Source: JANXLS01 sp037129555 (lineage in GTDB: Bacteria; Planctomycetota; SZUA-567; H5-PLA8). From it: a stretch of 64,000 nt of DNA. Under the pieces are notes generated by a model that saw only the letters and a program-made list of their open reading frames with translations, was not told the DNA's origin and ran no database searches. Within the stretch, counting starts at the first letter, position 1. Each line of letters opens with the position of its first letter. The stretch covers positions 23,638 through 87,637 of the forward strand of contig JBAXUS010000002.1 in the NCBI GenBank assembly GCA_037129555.1. The letters run 5' to 3'. Of the stretch, positions 43,612 to 53,072 are shown one piece after another. Made by a program: the position numbers and the translations under genes.

Positions 43612-44535
43612 ATGACAAAGCCCAATGGGATAATTGACGCCGTGCCAAGCCGCGCTGCCATCATCATTGCAACCAAGAGCCGCCCCGGACTGGTTTCACT
43701 CATGCTCGGGCAGCTTGAAGCACAAACGGTCCGGCCGGCCAAGGTTATCTATTCGGCCCACGAAGACGCCGATATTGGCGCGCGGCCAGATTGTACCCTG
43801 CCGGTCGAGTATGTATTCGGCCCTCCGGGAATCTCGACCCAGCGAAATGCGGCACTTCAGCGGCTCGGGGACGACATTGATACGGTGGTTTTTTTCGACG
43901 ATGACTTCGTGCCGTCGCGATTCTGGGTTGAGCGTGTTTTGGCGATTTTTGAACGTTCGGATGTCGTGGCGGCATCGGGCCACGTCGTGTGGGATGGCGC
44001 GCAATCAGAAGGCATGACATGGAATGCTGGAGCGGAATTAGTATCGACGCAGGATGCGGCTGTTACCGCCGGCGCGGAGTCCAAATCGGATCTGCGTGAA
44101 AACGCGACGCTATATGGTTGCAATATGGCCGCACGGCGCTCGGCTTTGAAAGATATTTGCTTCGATGAAAGGCTCGTTCTATATTCATGGATGGAGGATC
44201 TGGACCTGTCGATTCGGTTGGCCAGGACTGGCAAAGTTGTCTGGTCCAGTGGCCTTTGGGGGGCGCACATGGGAATCAAAAGTGGGCGTACGCCCGGCAT
44301 GCAGTTGGGATATTCTCAACTCGTCAATCCGTGGTATCTTTATAAAAAAGGTACGCTGTCCCGAGCACAAGCCATCAGCAGCATGATAAGACCCTTGGCG
44401 GCCAACGCCATGAAGTCATTTTTTCCGGAGGAATACATTGACCGTCGCGGGAGGCTGAAAGGCAACTTGCTCGGACTTTGGGAGCTCATTCGGTATCGTG
44501 AGGATTGCAGGCCTGAATACGCTGCAAGTCTATAA
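43612..44535 (+). CDS. Family 2 glycosyltransferase
   Basis: The 307-residue enzyme has a GT-A fold: AAIIIATKSRPGLVSLMLGQLEAQT at the start, the metal-binding DXD in TVVFFDDDFVPS near residue 100, and YSWMEDLDLSIRLARTGKVVW with the ED acceptor motif near 195. The ATG at 43612 directly follows the wzx stop. The upstream open frame inside wzx is not used. It probably adds one sugar to the lipid-linked repeat unit. Confidence 0.88.
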   Translation: MTKPNGIIDAVPSRAAIIIATKSRPGLVSLMLGQLEAQTVRPAKVIYSAHEDADIGARPDCTLPVEYVFGPPGISTQRNAALQRLGDDIDTVVFFDDDFVPSRFWVERVLAIFERSDVVAASGHVVWDGAQSEGMTWNAGAELVSTQDAAVTAGAESKSDLRENATLYGCNMAARRSALKDICFDERLVLYSWMEDLDLSIRLARTGKVVWSSGLWGAHMGIKSGRTPGMQLGYSQLVNPWYLYKKGTLSRAQAISSMIRPLAANAMKSFFPEEYIDRRGRLKGNLLGLWELIRYREDCRPEYAASL

Positions 44536-44580
44536 ATAGAATATCGTTTTCCGCGCCGTTCCATATTAGGATTTGCACTA

Positions 44581-45885
44581 ATGCCCTACTATCCACTGTT
44601 GCTTCACTGCCTGACCGTGGGCACCATCCTGTTCATGGTGGTGATGTTATTGGCCCGGTTCGGGCTCTTTTCTCCGGACAGGACGGGTTTCTGGATTTTA
44701 CTGGCGCTCACAATTTCGCTGTTGATCAATCCGACTGTGACATTGATTGCATCCGATTACAGTGTTTACGAGCACTATACCCGTGGCACTGTCGTGAACG
44801 AAACCCTAATATATTGGGTGCTGCTTATGTCTGTCATGGGCATAGTCGCTTTTTATTCTTCTTATTTGATGACCCGGCCATTCAATAATCAATTTGAAAA
44901 TGTACCCCAATCGCATGTTGTACTTATCGTCGTGTTATTACTGTTCATGGCGGTGGGCTGGAACGCTATCCTGAGGTATCGAATTGCAGAGGATTCCCAA
45001 CGCGCGTTGGTCAATGGCAAGTTCTCGGGCAATACGACGGGGTGGCAGACGGAAACACATAGCTTTGTGATCTTTCCCTGCCTGCTTCTGATGGCGATGA
45101 AGCGCTATCGAATTCCGGGGTTGATTTTGAGTCTGGCCTATATCGCCGTGCGCTTGTATGACAGGAGTGACCGCTTCAGCTTGGTCGCATTTCTCATGGC
45201 CGGGTTTTTATATCATATGATCAAACGCGGTCGACGCTGGCCAAGTGCGCTGCATTGTTCGTTGGCGGCGGCCCTGCTTATATTCCTGGTATTCCGTGGC
45301 CATGGCCGCACCGAAAGTTTAAACCGCTCGGACCTCAACCTGTCAAAAGTGGTGGGAACGGCCTTCGTCAATCTGGGTACAGGGCCGGACACGTCGATGC
45401 TTCCGACATTTTACCGCGAATCCGACCTCATCGAGCAAAACGGTTTTACCTATGGAACAACGTTTCTCCAAGAGATCTTTTTGGCACCGTTGCCCAGGGC
45501 CATTTTTCCCTGGAAAGACGACGTCTTCGCGTTCATTCCCGGCGTTCGATATCGGAATGAATTCCTGAACACGGATGTCTATTTTGCGAAGTCCACTATT
45601 ATCTGCGCGTTCTATGGGTATGGCGGAGTACTGGGCGTCTTAATCGGCATGGCCGGCTTGGGCTGGCTGATGCGGAAACTGGACGGGCTTTTAAAGAGTG
45701 AAACACCGGTTATTCCCCTGGTGTGGGCCGTAATGGTGCTCGCAACCATTTGGATGGGTTCATTGGGAACCGTGGAGTGGTGGTATAAGGTGATCATGAT
45801 GTTTTCGTTGCCTATGTTCACGCTTCTTGTGGTGAATCGGCTTGTGGCCGGATTCGTTCGACGGCGAGTTACTCCGGCGGCGTAG
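44581..45885 (+). CDS. Wzy-type polysaccharide polymerase
   Basis: The 434-residue protein has about ten to twelve membrane helices and a large loop in the second half (about residues 235-340, LNRSDLNLSKVVGTAFVNLGTGPD and onward), as in O-antigen polymerases. The segment FLQEIFLAPLPRAIFPWKD resembles the conserved loop of O-antigen polysaccharide polymerases. Wzy joins repeat units in the periplasm. Sequence conservation in this family is low, so the call depends on topology and operon position. Confidence 0.75.
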   Translation: MPYYPLLLHCLTVGTILFMVVMLLARFGLFSPDRTGFWILLALTISLLINPTVTLIASDYSVYEHYTRGTVVNETLIYWVLLMSVMGIVAFYSSYLMTRPFNNQFENVPQSHVVLIVVLLLFMAVGWNAILRYRIAEDSQRALVNGKFSGNTTGWQTETHSFVIFPCLLLMAMKRYRIPGLILSLAYIAVRLYDRSDRFSLVAFLMAGFLYHMIKRGRRWPSALHCSLAAALLIFLVFRGHGRTESLNRSDLNLSKVVGTAFVNLGTGPDTSMLPTFYRESDLIEQNGFTYGTTFLQEIFLAPLPRAIFPWKDDVFAFIPGVRYRNEFLNTDVYFAKSTIICAFYGYGGVLGVLIGMAGLGWLMRKLDGLLKSETPVIPLVWAVMVLATIWMGSLGTVEWWYKVIMMFSLPMFTLLVVNRLVAGFVRRRVTPAA

Positions 45886-45905
45886 AGAATAGGGACGTTG
45901 ACGAC

Positions 45906-47135
45906 ATGGAACCGAAACAAGAAGACACACTTCACGTCGCGGTTGTTTTTGAACGCCTCGGACCCTATCACCTGGCGCGCTTGGCTGCGCTGGCCAAGCG
46001 GGCTCGCGTCACCGCCATTGAAATCGTTCGTAAGGACAAGTTGTATCAATGGGACGTGGTTGATTCGCCCTGCGGTTTTAAGCGCGTGACGTTGTTTAAC
46101 GACGAAGCCTATAGTTCCGCGGATTTGGTCAAGCGGTTGTGCGAGGAATTGGACGGCCTGCGTCCTGACGCGGTGGCCATCCCGAGTTGGGGACGCCCGG
46201 CCTCCTGGACCACATTTCGCTGGGCGCTGCAATCGCGCACCGCAACGGTGCTCATGACAGAGTCCCAATTCAGGGATGCGCCGCGCGTGGCGTGGAAGGA
46301 ATATATCAAGCGGCAGATGGTCGCATACTGTGGCGCGGGCTTGGTGGGAGGCCAGCGGCAGATTGACTATATGGTCCGGCTTGGCATGGAAAAGTCCCGG
46401 GTATTTACCGGCTACGACGTGGTCGAAAACGATTATTTCTCCGCTGGAGCCGATCAGGCGAGAGTTCATGCAAAGCGCTTGCGCGAAGAACTCAAGTTGC
46501 CGGAAAAGTACTTTCTCACGTCCAGTCGTTTTGTTCCAAAGAAGAACATCGTGGGGCTTTTGACCAGCTATTCGATGTATCGAAAAAATGGCGCTCCAGG
46601 CGATTGGAAGTTGGTTGTCCTGGGCGACGGACCGACGCGCCCGGAAGTCGAGCGCTGCATTTCCGATCAGAATCTCGAAGGACATGTCTTGCTTCCGGGA
46701 TTCAAGCAATATGCGGATTTGCCTGTTTATTATGGATTGGGTGGCGCGTTCGTGCTGGCCAGTTCCACCGAGCAATGGGGACTGGTTGTGAACGAAGCGA
46801 TGGCGGCGGGATTGCCTGTTTTGATCTCTGAAGCCTGTGGCTGCGCTCCGGATTTGGTGAAAGACGGTGTCAATGGTTTTGTTTTTGATTATCGCAATCC
46901 AAACGCGTTGGCGGAGTACATGCGAAAGCTTGCATCCGGGGAATGCGATTTGAGCGCAATGGCCAATGCGTCGCGCACCATTGTAGCCGATTATACCCCG
47001 GAATCCTATGCGGAAGGTTTCATGCGTGCGGCGCGAACAGCCCGAGGCAATATTCCGGCAAGCACGATCGGTCAATTTGTTGCCGGTAAAGTAGCAGGGA
47101 TGATGATCAAGATGGCGCAAAAAGAAGGCGAGTAG
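45906..47135 (+). CDS. Family 4 glycosyltransferase
   Basis: The 409-residue enzyme has a GT-B fold. The N-terminal domain begins LHVAVVFERLGPYHLARLAALAKRARVTAIEI. The C-terminal domain has the nucleotide-sugar binding motif SSTEQWGLVVNEAMAAGLPVLISEACGCAPDLV near 285-320, which is the EX7E pattern of GT4 retaining enzymes. It probably extends the repeat unit. Acceptor and donor cannot be read from sequence. Confidence 0.88.
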   Translation: MEPKQEDTLHVAVVFERLGPYHLARLAALAKRARVTAIEIVRKDKLYQWDVVDSPCGFKRVTLFNDEAYSSADLVKRLCEELDGLRPDAVAIPSWGRPASWTTFRWALQSRTATVLMTESQFRDAPRVAWKEYIKRQMVAYCGAGLVGGQRQIDYMVRLGMEKSRVFTGYDVVENDYFSAGADQARVHAKRLREELKLPEKYFLTSSRFVPKKNIVGLLTSYSMYRKNGAPGDWKLVVLGDGPTRPEVERCISDQNLEGHVLLPGFKQYADLPVYYGLGGAFVLASSTEQWGLVVNEAMAAGLPVLISEACGCAPDLVKDGVNGFVFDYRNPNALAEYMRKLASGECDLSAMANASRTIVADYTPESYAEGFMRAARTARGNIPASTIGQFVAGKVAGMMIKMAQKEGE

Positions 47136-47181
47136 AACTGCGGACACATTCGTGTGGGTTGTATTCGGAGTATGATAATCC

Positions 47182-48357
47182 ATGAAAGCTATGTTTGTGG
47201 TACCGTGGCCATCGCGTTCGGGCGGCGGAGTATTCGACGCGGTTCGGAATCTTGCGATTCAATTGAATCGGAATCAGAATGTGGACATGGAGATTCTGTC
47301 CCTGGAGGATGAGTTCTTCAGCCGCGACGCATCACTTTGGAATCCGCTGAAACCTAAAGTTCTTCCGGTAACCTGGCCGAAGAAACTCGGCTACGCACCG
47401 ACTATGCTGACGGAGATGCTTTCCGCGAAACCGGATGTAATACATTGTCATGGACTCTGGTTGTACCAATCGCTGGCGTGTCTGCGCTGGCACGAACGCG
47501 AACGCAAACCGTATCTGATTTCTCCGCATGGAATGCTCGATCCCGGCGATTTGATCAAATCGGTTTGGAAAAAGCGGTTGGTCCAAATTTTATACCAGGG
47601 TAGCCATCTGAATCGTACAGCATGTGTTCACGCGTTATGTGAATCGGAAGCGACAGCAATTCGCAATTATGGTGTGAAAAGCAAGATTTGCATCGTACCC
47701 AATGGAGTCGATTTGCCCACACAATTGGCTTTAGAAACGACTCCGCCATCCCGGCTCGAAAGCGGTCAGAAGGTGTTGTTGTATCTCGGACGCATTACTC
47801 CGAAGAAGGGGTTGTCCACGCTGCTCGATGCGTGGGCGATGTTGAAAAAGCAAGGGCGTCCGGAAGCGCGCGATTGGCGACTGGATATTGCCGGATGGGA
47901 GCAATACGGTCACGAGGCTGAATTGAAGGCGAAGGCAAAAGCGCTTGACGTTAAGGATACCGTGCGCTTTCTCGGTCCGCGGCACGGAATGGAAAAGGAA
48001 GCCACCTATCGATCTGCCGATGCCTATATTCTTCCGTCGTTGAGTGAAGGCCTCCCGCTCGTTGTTCTGGAGGCGTGGTCGTATTCGCTGCCGGTTGTGA
48101 TGACGCCGCAGTGTAATTTGCCGGAAGGCTTCAAATCCGAGGCGGCCATTTGCGCCGAGCCTTCGACATCGAGTCTGTGCGAGGGGCTTAACCAATTAAT
48201 TTCGATGTCCGACTCGGAACGATCGCGGATGGGCGCGCTGGGCAGAAAGCTTGTTGAGGAACGATTTACCTGGGAAAGCGTTGCGAAAAAAATGCACTCG
48301 GTCTATAAGTGGGCCATTGGCGGAGGGGATACACCCGAATGCGTGATGAACGATTAG
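47182..48357 (+). CDS. Family 4 glycosyltransferase
   Basis: The 391-residue GT-B enzyme begins MKAMFVVPWPSRSGGGVFDAVRNLAIQL with the Gly-rich acceptor-side loop. It carries KVLLYLGRITPKKGLSTLLDAWAML and the EX7E motif in LPSLSEGLPLVVLEAWSYSLPVVM (about 290-315). DVIHCHGLWLY near 85 is the usual GT4 acceptor-domain motif. Its 3' end overlaps the acetyltransferase gene by 19 bases. Confidence 0.9.
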   Translation: MKAMFVVPWPSRSGGGVFDAVRNLAIQLNRNQNVDMEILSLEDEFFSRDASLWNPLKPKVLPVTWPKKLGYAPTMLTEMLSAKPDVIHCHGLWLYQSLACLRWHERERKPYLISPHGMLDPGDLIKSVWKKRLVQILYQGSHLNRTACVHALCESEATAIRNYGVKSKICIVPNGVDLPTQLALETTPPSRLESGQKVLLYLGRITPKKGLSTLLDAWAMLKKQGRPEARDWRLDIAGWEQYGHEAELKAKAKALDVKDTVRFLGPRHGMEKEATYRSADAYILPSLSEGLPLVVLEAWSYSLPVVMTPQCNLPEGFKSEAAICAEPSTSSLCEGLNQLISMSDSERSRMGALGRKLVEERFTWESVAKKMHSVYKWAIGGGDTPECVMND

Positions 48358-48944
48358 ACTCATCCGAGACCGAGGCGCGCACGCAGAATCTTTCCGCATT
48401 CCGCTTGCCGGGTAATTTTCGTGGACGCAAGGGCTGGTACGTGCAGCTTTGGTGGCTCGTCCAGAGCACCCTATTCCAATGTTCGCCGCAATTCCTATAT
48501 GGATGGCGGAATTTCTTATTGCGATTGTTTGGTGCCAAAGTGGGTCGGCGTGTGATTATTCGGCCCAGCGCCACGATTACTTATCCTTGGAAAGTCACGA
48601 TTGGCGATTATTCCTGGATTGGCGATGACGTCGTCCTGTATTCACTCGGCGAGATTGACATAGGTGCCAACGTCGTGGTCTCCCAACGTTCGTATATTTG
48701 CGCGGCGAGTCACGATTATGAAGCCGTGGCGTTCGATATTTTTACGAAACGCGTGACGATCGAAAACGAGGCGTGGGTGGCTTCGGACGTCTTTGTCGGC
48801 CCCGGTGTAACGATTGGGCATGGAGCCGTGGTCGGGGCGCGCAGCAGCGTTTTTCGCAGTCTGCCTGCCATGAAAGTCTGTGTCGGAAATCCAGCTAAAT
48901 CAGTTCGAGATCGTTTAAAGTGCGCAACCTCTGAAAATCCATGA
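48339..48944 (+). CDS. WcaF-like hexapeptide-repeat acetyltransferase
   Basis: The 201-residue protein belongs to the left-handed beta-helix acyltransferases: LLRLFGAKVGRRVIIRPSATITYPWKVTIGDYSWIGDDVVLYSLGEIDIGANVVVSQRSYICAASHDYE, then VASDVFVGPGVTIGHGAVVGARSSV. The N-terminal WWLVQSTLFQCSPQFLYGWRNFLLRLFGAKVG is typical of colanic-acid WcaF proteins. It probably O-acetylates the repeat unit, with His in CAASHDYE as the catalytic residue. The ATG at 48339 has GGAGGGG ten bases upstream. Confidence 0.85.
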   Translation: MRDERLDSSETEARTQNLSAFRLPGNFRGRKGWYVQLWWLVQSTLFQCSPQFLYGWRNFLLRLFGAKVGRRVIIRPSATITYPWKVTIGDYSWIGDDVVLYSLGEIDIGANVVVSQRSYICAASHDYEAVAFDIFTKRVTIENEAWVASDVFVGPGVTIGHGAVVGARSSVFRSLPAMKVCVGNPAKSVRDRLKCATSENP

Positions 48945-48948
48945 ACGG

Positions 48949-50145
48949 ATGGATCGCATGCATATTCTGATACACGATTTTGGCGGGTATCCCTTCTCCG
49001 CGCAACTCGCCCGGAATCTGGCCCTTAAAAACGGTCATCGCGTGGCCTATGTATGCGCCCAAGATTCTTTTGCCGCGTGTACGACGGAAGCGCCGCAGAA
49101 TATTCCGGGATTCTCAATGCATATCATTTCGCAGAAGATTGAGAAGGGGACATCCTTGCGCCGCCCGTTCAGCGAAGCAGCATTTGGCCGGCAGGTCTCT
49201 GCGAAAATTACCGAGCTCAAACCGGAGATTGTCGTTTCAGCCAATGCACCCCTTGAAACACAAAACGTCATCCTGAATTGCTGCCGTTCGCGTTCCATCC
49301 GTTTTGTCTATTGGCTTCAAGACCTCCATGGCCCAGCCATCACGTCGATCTTGAAAGCAAAGCTTGGTATCGCCGGTTCGCTGATTGGCTGGCATTATGC
49401 GCGCATGGAAAAGCGCATGTTGCGGGATTCCAATGCCATGATAGTTATCGCCGACAACTTTTGTCCCTACCTGGATGCGTGCGGAGTGGACCGCAGCAAA
49501 ATCAGCATCTTGCGCAACTGGGCGCCGCTCGAAGAGACGCCACGATTCGAAAAAAACAACGCGTGGGCGATTCAGCACGGCCTCGACAAAAAGAGAGTGT
49601 TGATGTATGCGGGAACTCTGGGATATAAGCATAATACGTCGCTTTTCATCGGACTGGCAAGCGCTTTTCGCAACGATAACGACATCGTTGTCGCGATTGT
49701 TTCGTCGGGAAAAAAGGCCGATGAACTTAAAGCTGCTGCGGAAGCCAATGGGCTGAAAAACATGCTAGTCTTGCCAAGGCAGCCCTATGAGCAATTGCCT
49801 TGCGTGCTGGCCAGTGCGGACGTGTTGCTTTCGGTTCTGGAACCGGATGCATCGGTCTATTCGGTGCCATCGAAAGTGCTCACGTATTTGTGCGCGGGGC
49901 GGGCCTTGTTGTTGATGATGCCCATAGACAATCTTTCCGCGCGAATCGTCCGCGAATGCGCAGCCGGCGTCGTCCTGGAACCGGGAAAGGAGGACGCACT
50001 CGTTGCCGCAGCGCGGCAGCTCTTTAATGACAGAGACACCGCCAGACAGTGCGCTGATAACGGTCGAAAATACGCCGAAACCCATTTCGACATCACGACT
50101 ATTTCCGGCCAATTTGAAAAAATCTTGTTGGAGTGCAAGTCCTGA
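48949..50145 (+). CDS. WcaI-like family 4 glycosyltransferase
   Basis: The 398-residue GT-B enzyme begins MHILIHDFGGYPFSAQLARNLALKNGHRVAYVCA. The C-terminal half has VLMYAGTLGYKHNTSLFIGLA and DVLLSVLEPDASVYSVPSKVLTYLCAGRALLL, where the SVPSK.L.Y...GR block is typical of WcaI-type fucosyltransferase-like proteins. The start could be at 48949 or at the second Met, 48958. It follows the acetyltransferase by four bases. Confidence 0.86.
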   Translation: MDRMHILIHDFGGYPFSAQLARNLALKNGHRVAYVCAQDSFAACTTEAPQNIPGFSMHIISQKIEKGTSLRRPFSEAAFGRQVSAKITELKPEIVVSANAPLETQNVILNCCRSRSIRFVYWLQDLHGPAITSILKAKLGIAGSLIGWHYARMEKRMLRDSNAMIVIADNFCPYLDACGVDRSKISILRNWAPLEETPRFEKNNAWAIQHGLDKKRVLMYAGTLGYKHNTSLFIGLASAFRNDNDIVVAIVSSGKKADELKAAAEANGLKNMLVLPRQPYEQLPCVLASADVLLSVLEPDASVYSVPSKVLTYLCAGRALLLMMPIDNLSARIVRECAAGVVLEPGKEDALVAAARQLFNDRDTARQCADNGRKYAETHFDITTISGQFEKILLECKS

Positions 50146-50265
50146 ACGTTTTTTCGTTTGCGCGAAAAAGGCGGATTGACTATGATAACGCTCGTAATTA
50201 AGTCCATATTTTAATTCGGGTGGCGAGTTCACATCCGCGTCTAGCGAGCCAATGGGTCACCTAAA

Positions 50266-51819
50266 ATGCCCACACATATTTTGCCCGAATCGGTTCCAGC
50301 GGCGAGAATTGCCGCAATTGACCAGAACTATCTGCTACTCAAGGAAATGGGACCCAAATCGTCTTTACACGGTTGGTTGCCCGTTATTCTGCCTTTTATC
50401 TCGGACCTCCTGATGTTGTGCCTGGCGTCGATCACCAGTTTTTATATCAAAAGGATTACGAACCCGACTTTGGACGCGGAGCTTTATATCCAGCTGTGGC
50501 CGACGCTGGTGCCGTTTCACGCCGCCTACCTCGCTGCGCGCTTGTATCCCGTCGTCGCGATGAATGCCGTGGATGAATTGCGCCGGCTCACGTGGTGTAC
50601 CACGCTTGTCTTTATGGCTTTGGCCGCCACCAATTTGATTTTTAAACACGGATTGATTTATTCGAGACAGGTATTTTTCGTCGCGTGGATCATCGCACTG
50701 GTGAACATGCCGGTGGGCCGAGCCCTAGTGCGCGCGGTTTTCGCGCGATTTCATTGGTGGGGCCAGTCCGCCTTCGTTTTGGGGGCGGGTGTTGCGGGTG
50801 AAATGGTTGTAAGCCATCTGCTCCGCCAACCTTCATTGGGATTGAGGCCAGTTGCTGTATTCGATGACGATCCAGCAAAGCGCGGCGAACTCTGTGGCGT
50901 TCCGGTGATCGGGGACGTGACGCTCGCGCCGAAATTGGCCAAGGAAATCGGCGTGACGTATTGCATCATGGCCTTTCCGGGTGTCTCTGCCGCGCGGCAA
51001 CTTGAATTGCTCGAGATATGCCATCAGTCCTTCAAACATTGCATCGTCATTCCGCATTTGTTCGACTTCGCGACGTTGCGTGTGCCCAGCAAGGATTTGG
51101 GCAGCATTTTGGGATTGGATGTTCAACAACCCCTGCTCATGCCCATCCCTCGATTTTTAAAGCGAGCCGGGGATATTGTTTTTACCGTCATTGGAGGCAC
51201 ACTGATACTTCCACTGATCGCTCTTTGCGTGCTTCTGGTTAAGCTGGGTTCGCCCGGCCCAGTGTTCTTCGGACACAAACGAATTGGCCGCAATGGCCGC
51301 CATTTCTATGCCTGGAAGTTCCGCTCCATGTACAAGGATTCAAAAGAACGCTTCAAGGACTTCGTCGAATATGGCAACAATACGATGGGCTACCATTGGA
51401 ACGATCTTGCATTCTGGAACCAATGTCTGAAGAACGCCGAGACGGCACGCGTCGAATGGGACAACAGTCAAAAGTTCAGGAAGGATCCCCGTGTCACCAC
51501 CATCGGTCGATTCTTGCGAAGGACCAGTTTGGACGAGTTGCCGCAGCTTTGGAACGTCTTGGTGGGCGAGATGAGCCTCGTTGGCCCCCGTCCAATTGTT
51601 GACGAAGAAGTTAAAAAGTACGAGAACAACTTTCCACTGTATTTAAAGGTCACGCCGGGTATCACGGGGCTTTGGCAGGTCTCTGGCCGCACGGATACGA
51701 CTTACAAGGAACGTGTGCAGCTCGACTCGTTTTACGTCAGGAATTGGTCGCTGTGGCTGGACATCCATATTCTTGCGCGCACAGTGCGTGTCGTCTTGTT
51801 TGGCAGTGGAGCGTATTGA
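50266..51819 (+). CDS. WbaP/WcaJ-like initiating sugar-phosphate transferase
   Basis: The 517-residue polyprenyl-phosphate sugar-1-phosphate transferase starts repeat-unit synthesis on undecaprenyl phosphate. An N-terminal part with about four membrane helices is followed by a CoA-binding-like domain (AFVLGAGVAGEMVVSHLLRQ). A further helix and the catalytic domain come next (KRAGDIVFTVIGGTLILPLIALCVLLVKLGSPGPVFF, the KFRSM motif, the SLDELPQLWNVLVGEMSLVGPRP block and TPGITGLWQVSGR). The insertion between KFRSM and DPRVT is typical of WbaP. A 120-base gap separates it from the preceding gene. Confidence 0.92.
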   Translation: MPTHILPESVPAARIAAIDQNYLLLKEMGPKSSLHGWLPVILPFISDLLMLCLASITSFYIKRITNPTLDAELYIQLWPTLVPFHAAYLAARLYPVVAMNAVDELRRLTWCTTLVFMALAATNLIFKHGLIYSRQVFFVAWIIALVNMPVGRALVRAVFARFHWWGQSAFVLGAGVAGEMVVSHLLRQPSLGLRPVAVFDDDPAKRGELCGVPVIGDVTLAPKLAKEIGVTYCIMAFPGVSAARQLELLEICHQSFKHCIVIPHLFDFATLRVPSKDLGSILGLDVQQPLLMPIPRFLKRAGDIVFTVIGGTLILPLIALCVLLVKLGSPGPVFFGHKRIGRNGRHFYAWKFRSMYKDSKERFKDFVEYGNNTMGYHWNDLAFWNQCLKNAETARVEWDNSQKFRKDPRVTTIGRFLRRTSLDELPQLWNVLVGEMSLVGPRPIVDEEVKKYENNFPLYLKVTPGITGLWQVSGRTDTTYKERVQLDSFYVRNWSLWLDIHILARTVRVVLFGSGAY

Positions 51820-51887
51820 CACGAATGGGAGATGACTGGTTATTTGATAAAACGCAAGGAAATGTGCTGTCGGGTGATTCCATTTTA

Positions 51888-52715
51888 TTAAACAGAGTGT
51901 TGCTTTGTTACGGAGGAGCTTGCCGGTAGAATACCAAATTCCGACCGGATGCTTTGCGTCAATGGCCTCATATTAATGACAATCTTTAGCAAATTATAAA
52001 TAGAGTACCGGTATTCCCTGGATTTTTCGGTGGCATAAAAGCTGGAGCTGTGCAGTACATACACCACCGCGTAAAAAGCAAGCGGTAAAAGAGGGGTGCC
52101 TGCTTCCCTCAAAGTTCTCACAATACTCTGATGAGCGATAAAAAATTTGTAATAGTCAAAGCCTTCGTTATACAGGGGGGGCTTCGCTGGTATAATGTTA
52201 TTTTTCATGATGAACCCGGTGCCACATTGCATGTGGAAGTTCGTGCGTTTCAAATAAATCCAACTGCCAAATTCACGATACCGATAGCCCTTTTCGACAT
52301 ACCACCCGGCACAATCAGGATTGGCGCTGCAATGCGCGGCAAGCCTGTTGCTCACAAAGTCATCCGCGTCAACAAACATGATGTGAGTAGGGTTGAACTG
52401 TTGGGCAAAATAATACCCATAGAGCATTTTGCGACCCTTGTCAGTTCGTCGATGGATGAAATCCCTTTCAGTCGTTATGCCAACTGTGAGGTCCTTTTCT
52501 TTAATGCAGGAAACCAAATCAAAATCGACCTCCGCGTAGTGGATTTTAGAATGCGAAAACCCGATCTCTGGCCGTTCGTGACAAACCACAACGACTTCAT
52601 AGTCATCCGTTCCTTGGTTGCAAATGGACCTTAACGTTTGTTCGAGCTTGTTGGAGACAACGTGAAAATCTTTCGCCACCTGCTTACTCATCAATGGAAT
52701 AATAAATAGTAACAT
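51888..52715 (-). CDS. Glycosyltransferase-like protein (GT-A fold), opposite to the operon
   Basis: The 275-residue protein begins MLLFIIPLMSKQVAKDFHVVSNKLEQTLRSICNQGTDDYEVVVVCHE, a family-2 style opening. It has the metal-binding FVDADDFVSNRL near residue 117 (DADD). No membrane segment is evident. AAGGA seven bases before the ATG supports the start. Its DNA looks richer in A and T than the operon genes, and it lies on the opposite strand, so it may have arrived separately. Donor and acceptor are unknown. Confidence 0.75.
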   Translation of the reverse strand: MLLFIIPLMSKQVAKDFHVVSNKLEQTLRSICNQGTDDYEVVVVCHERPEIGFSHSKIHYAEVDFDLVSCIKEKDLTVGITTERDFIHRRTDKGRKMLYGYYFAQQFNPTHIMFVDADDFVSNRLAAHCSANPDCAGWYVEKGYRYREFGSWIYLKRTNFHMQCGTGFIMKNNIIPAKPPLYNEGFDYYKFFIAHQSIVRTLREAGTPLLPLAFYAVVYVLHSSSFYATEKSREYRYSIYNLLKIVINMRPLTQSIRSEFGILPASSSVTKQHSV

Positions 52716-53031
52716 TTGGATTTCCTTGTCTGATATTCAGATGGTAATACGAACGATGAACTATTCTCCACGCCATTTCACAAAGTCAAGGCCTATTCAT
52801 GCGACTGGGTTTAACCTATTGAGCGTGGACAGTTATTATTTTCGAATCATCCGGTTCTTGCATACTTCACCTTGTGCATTAATGTCTCGGTTGAGTTTTT
52901 AAGGCATGCGCAGAACGAGACTCGAACATTGACAGAACCATCGAGTTTCGATAAAGAATACAAACCCGGCGAAACGGAGGCAGGCTCTGCTGGAGAGCAA
53001 CCTGCCGAGGGATAACCGGTGCAGAGAGGGC
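52716..53031. other. Spacer, no gene seen
   Basis: No frame here has a recognisable product. The stretch marks the change from the polysaccharide locus to the decayed region. Confidence 0.4.
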
Positions 53032-53072
53032 AGAGGCGGAGGAGTGCCTGGCTGTAAAGGTCCTCCGCCTCT
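53032..53072. repeat. 12-bp perfect inverted repeat
   Basis: AGAGGCGGAGGA and TCCTCCGCCTCT form a perfect 12-pair stem around a 17-base loop. TATTC rather than a T-run follows. It sits at the 5' boundary of the damaged gene 53073-53667 and may mark an insertion or deletion edge. Confidence 0.5.

Noticed and set aside
53032..53072. Rho-independent terminator at the 12-bp inverted repeat
   Set aside because: The stem is strong but no T-run follows on either strand, so it is listed as a repeat only.
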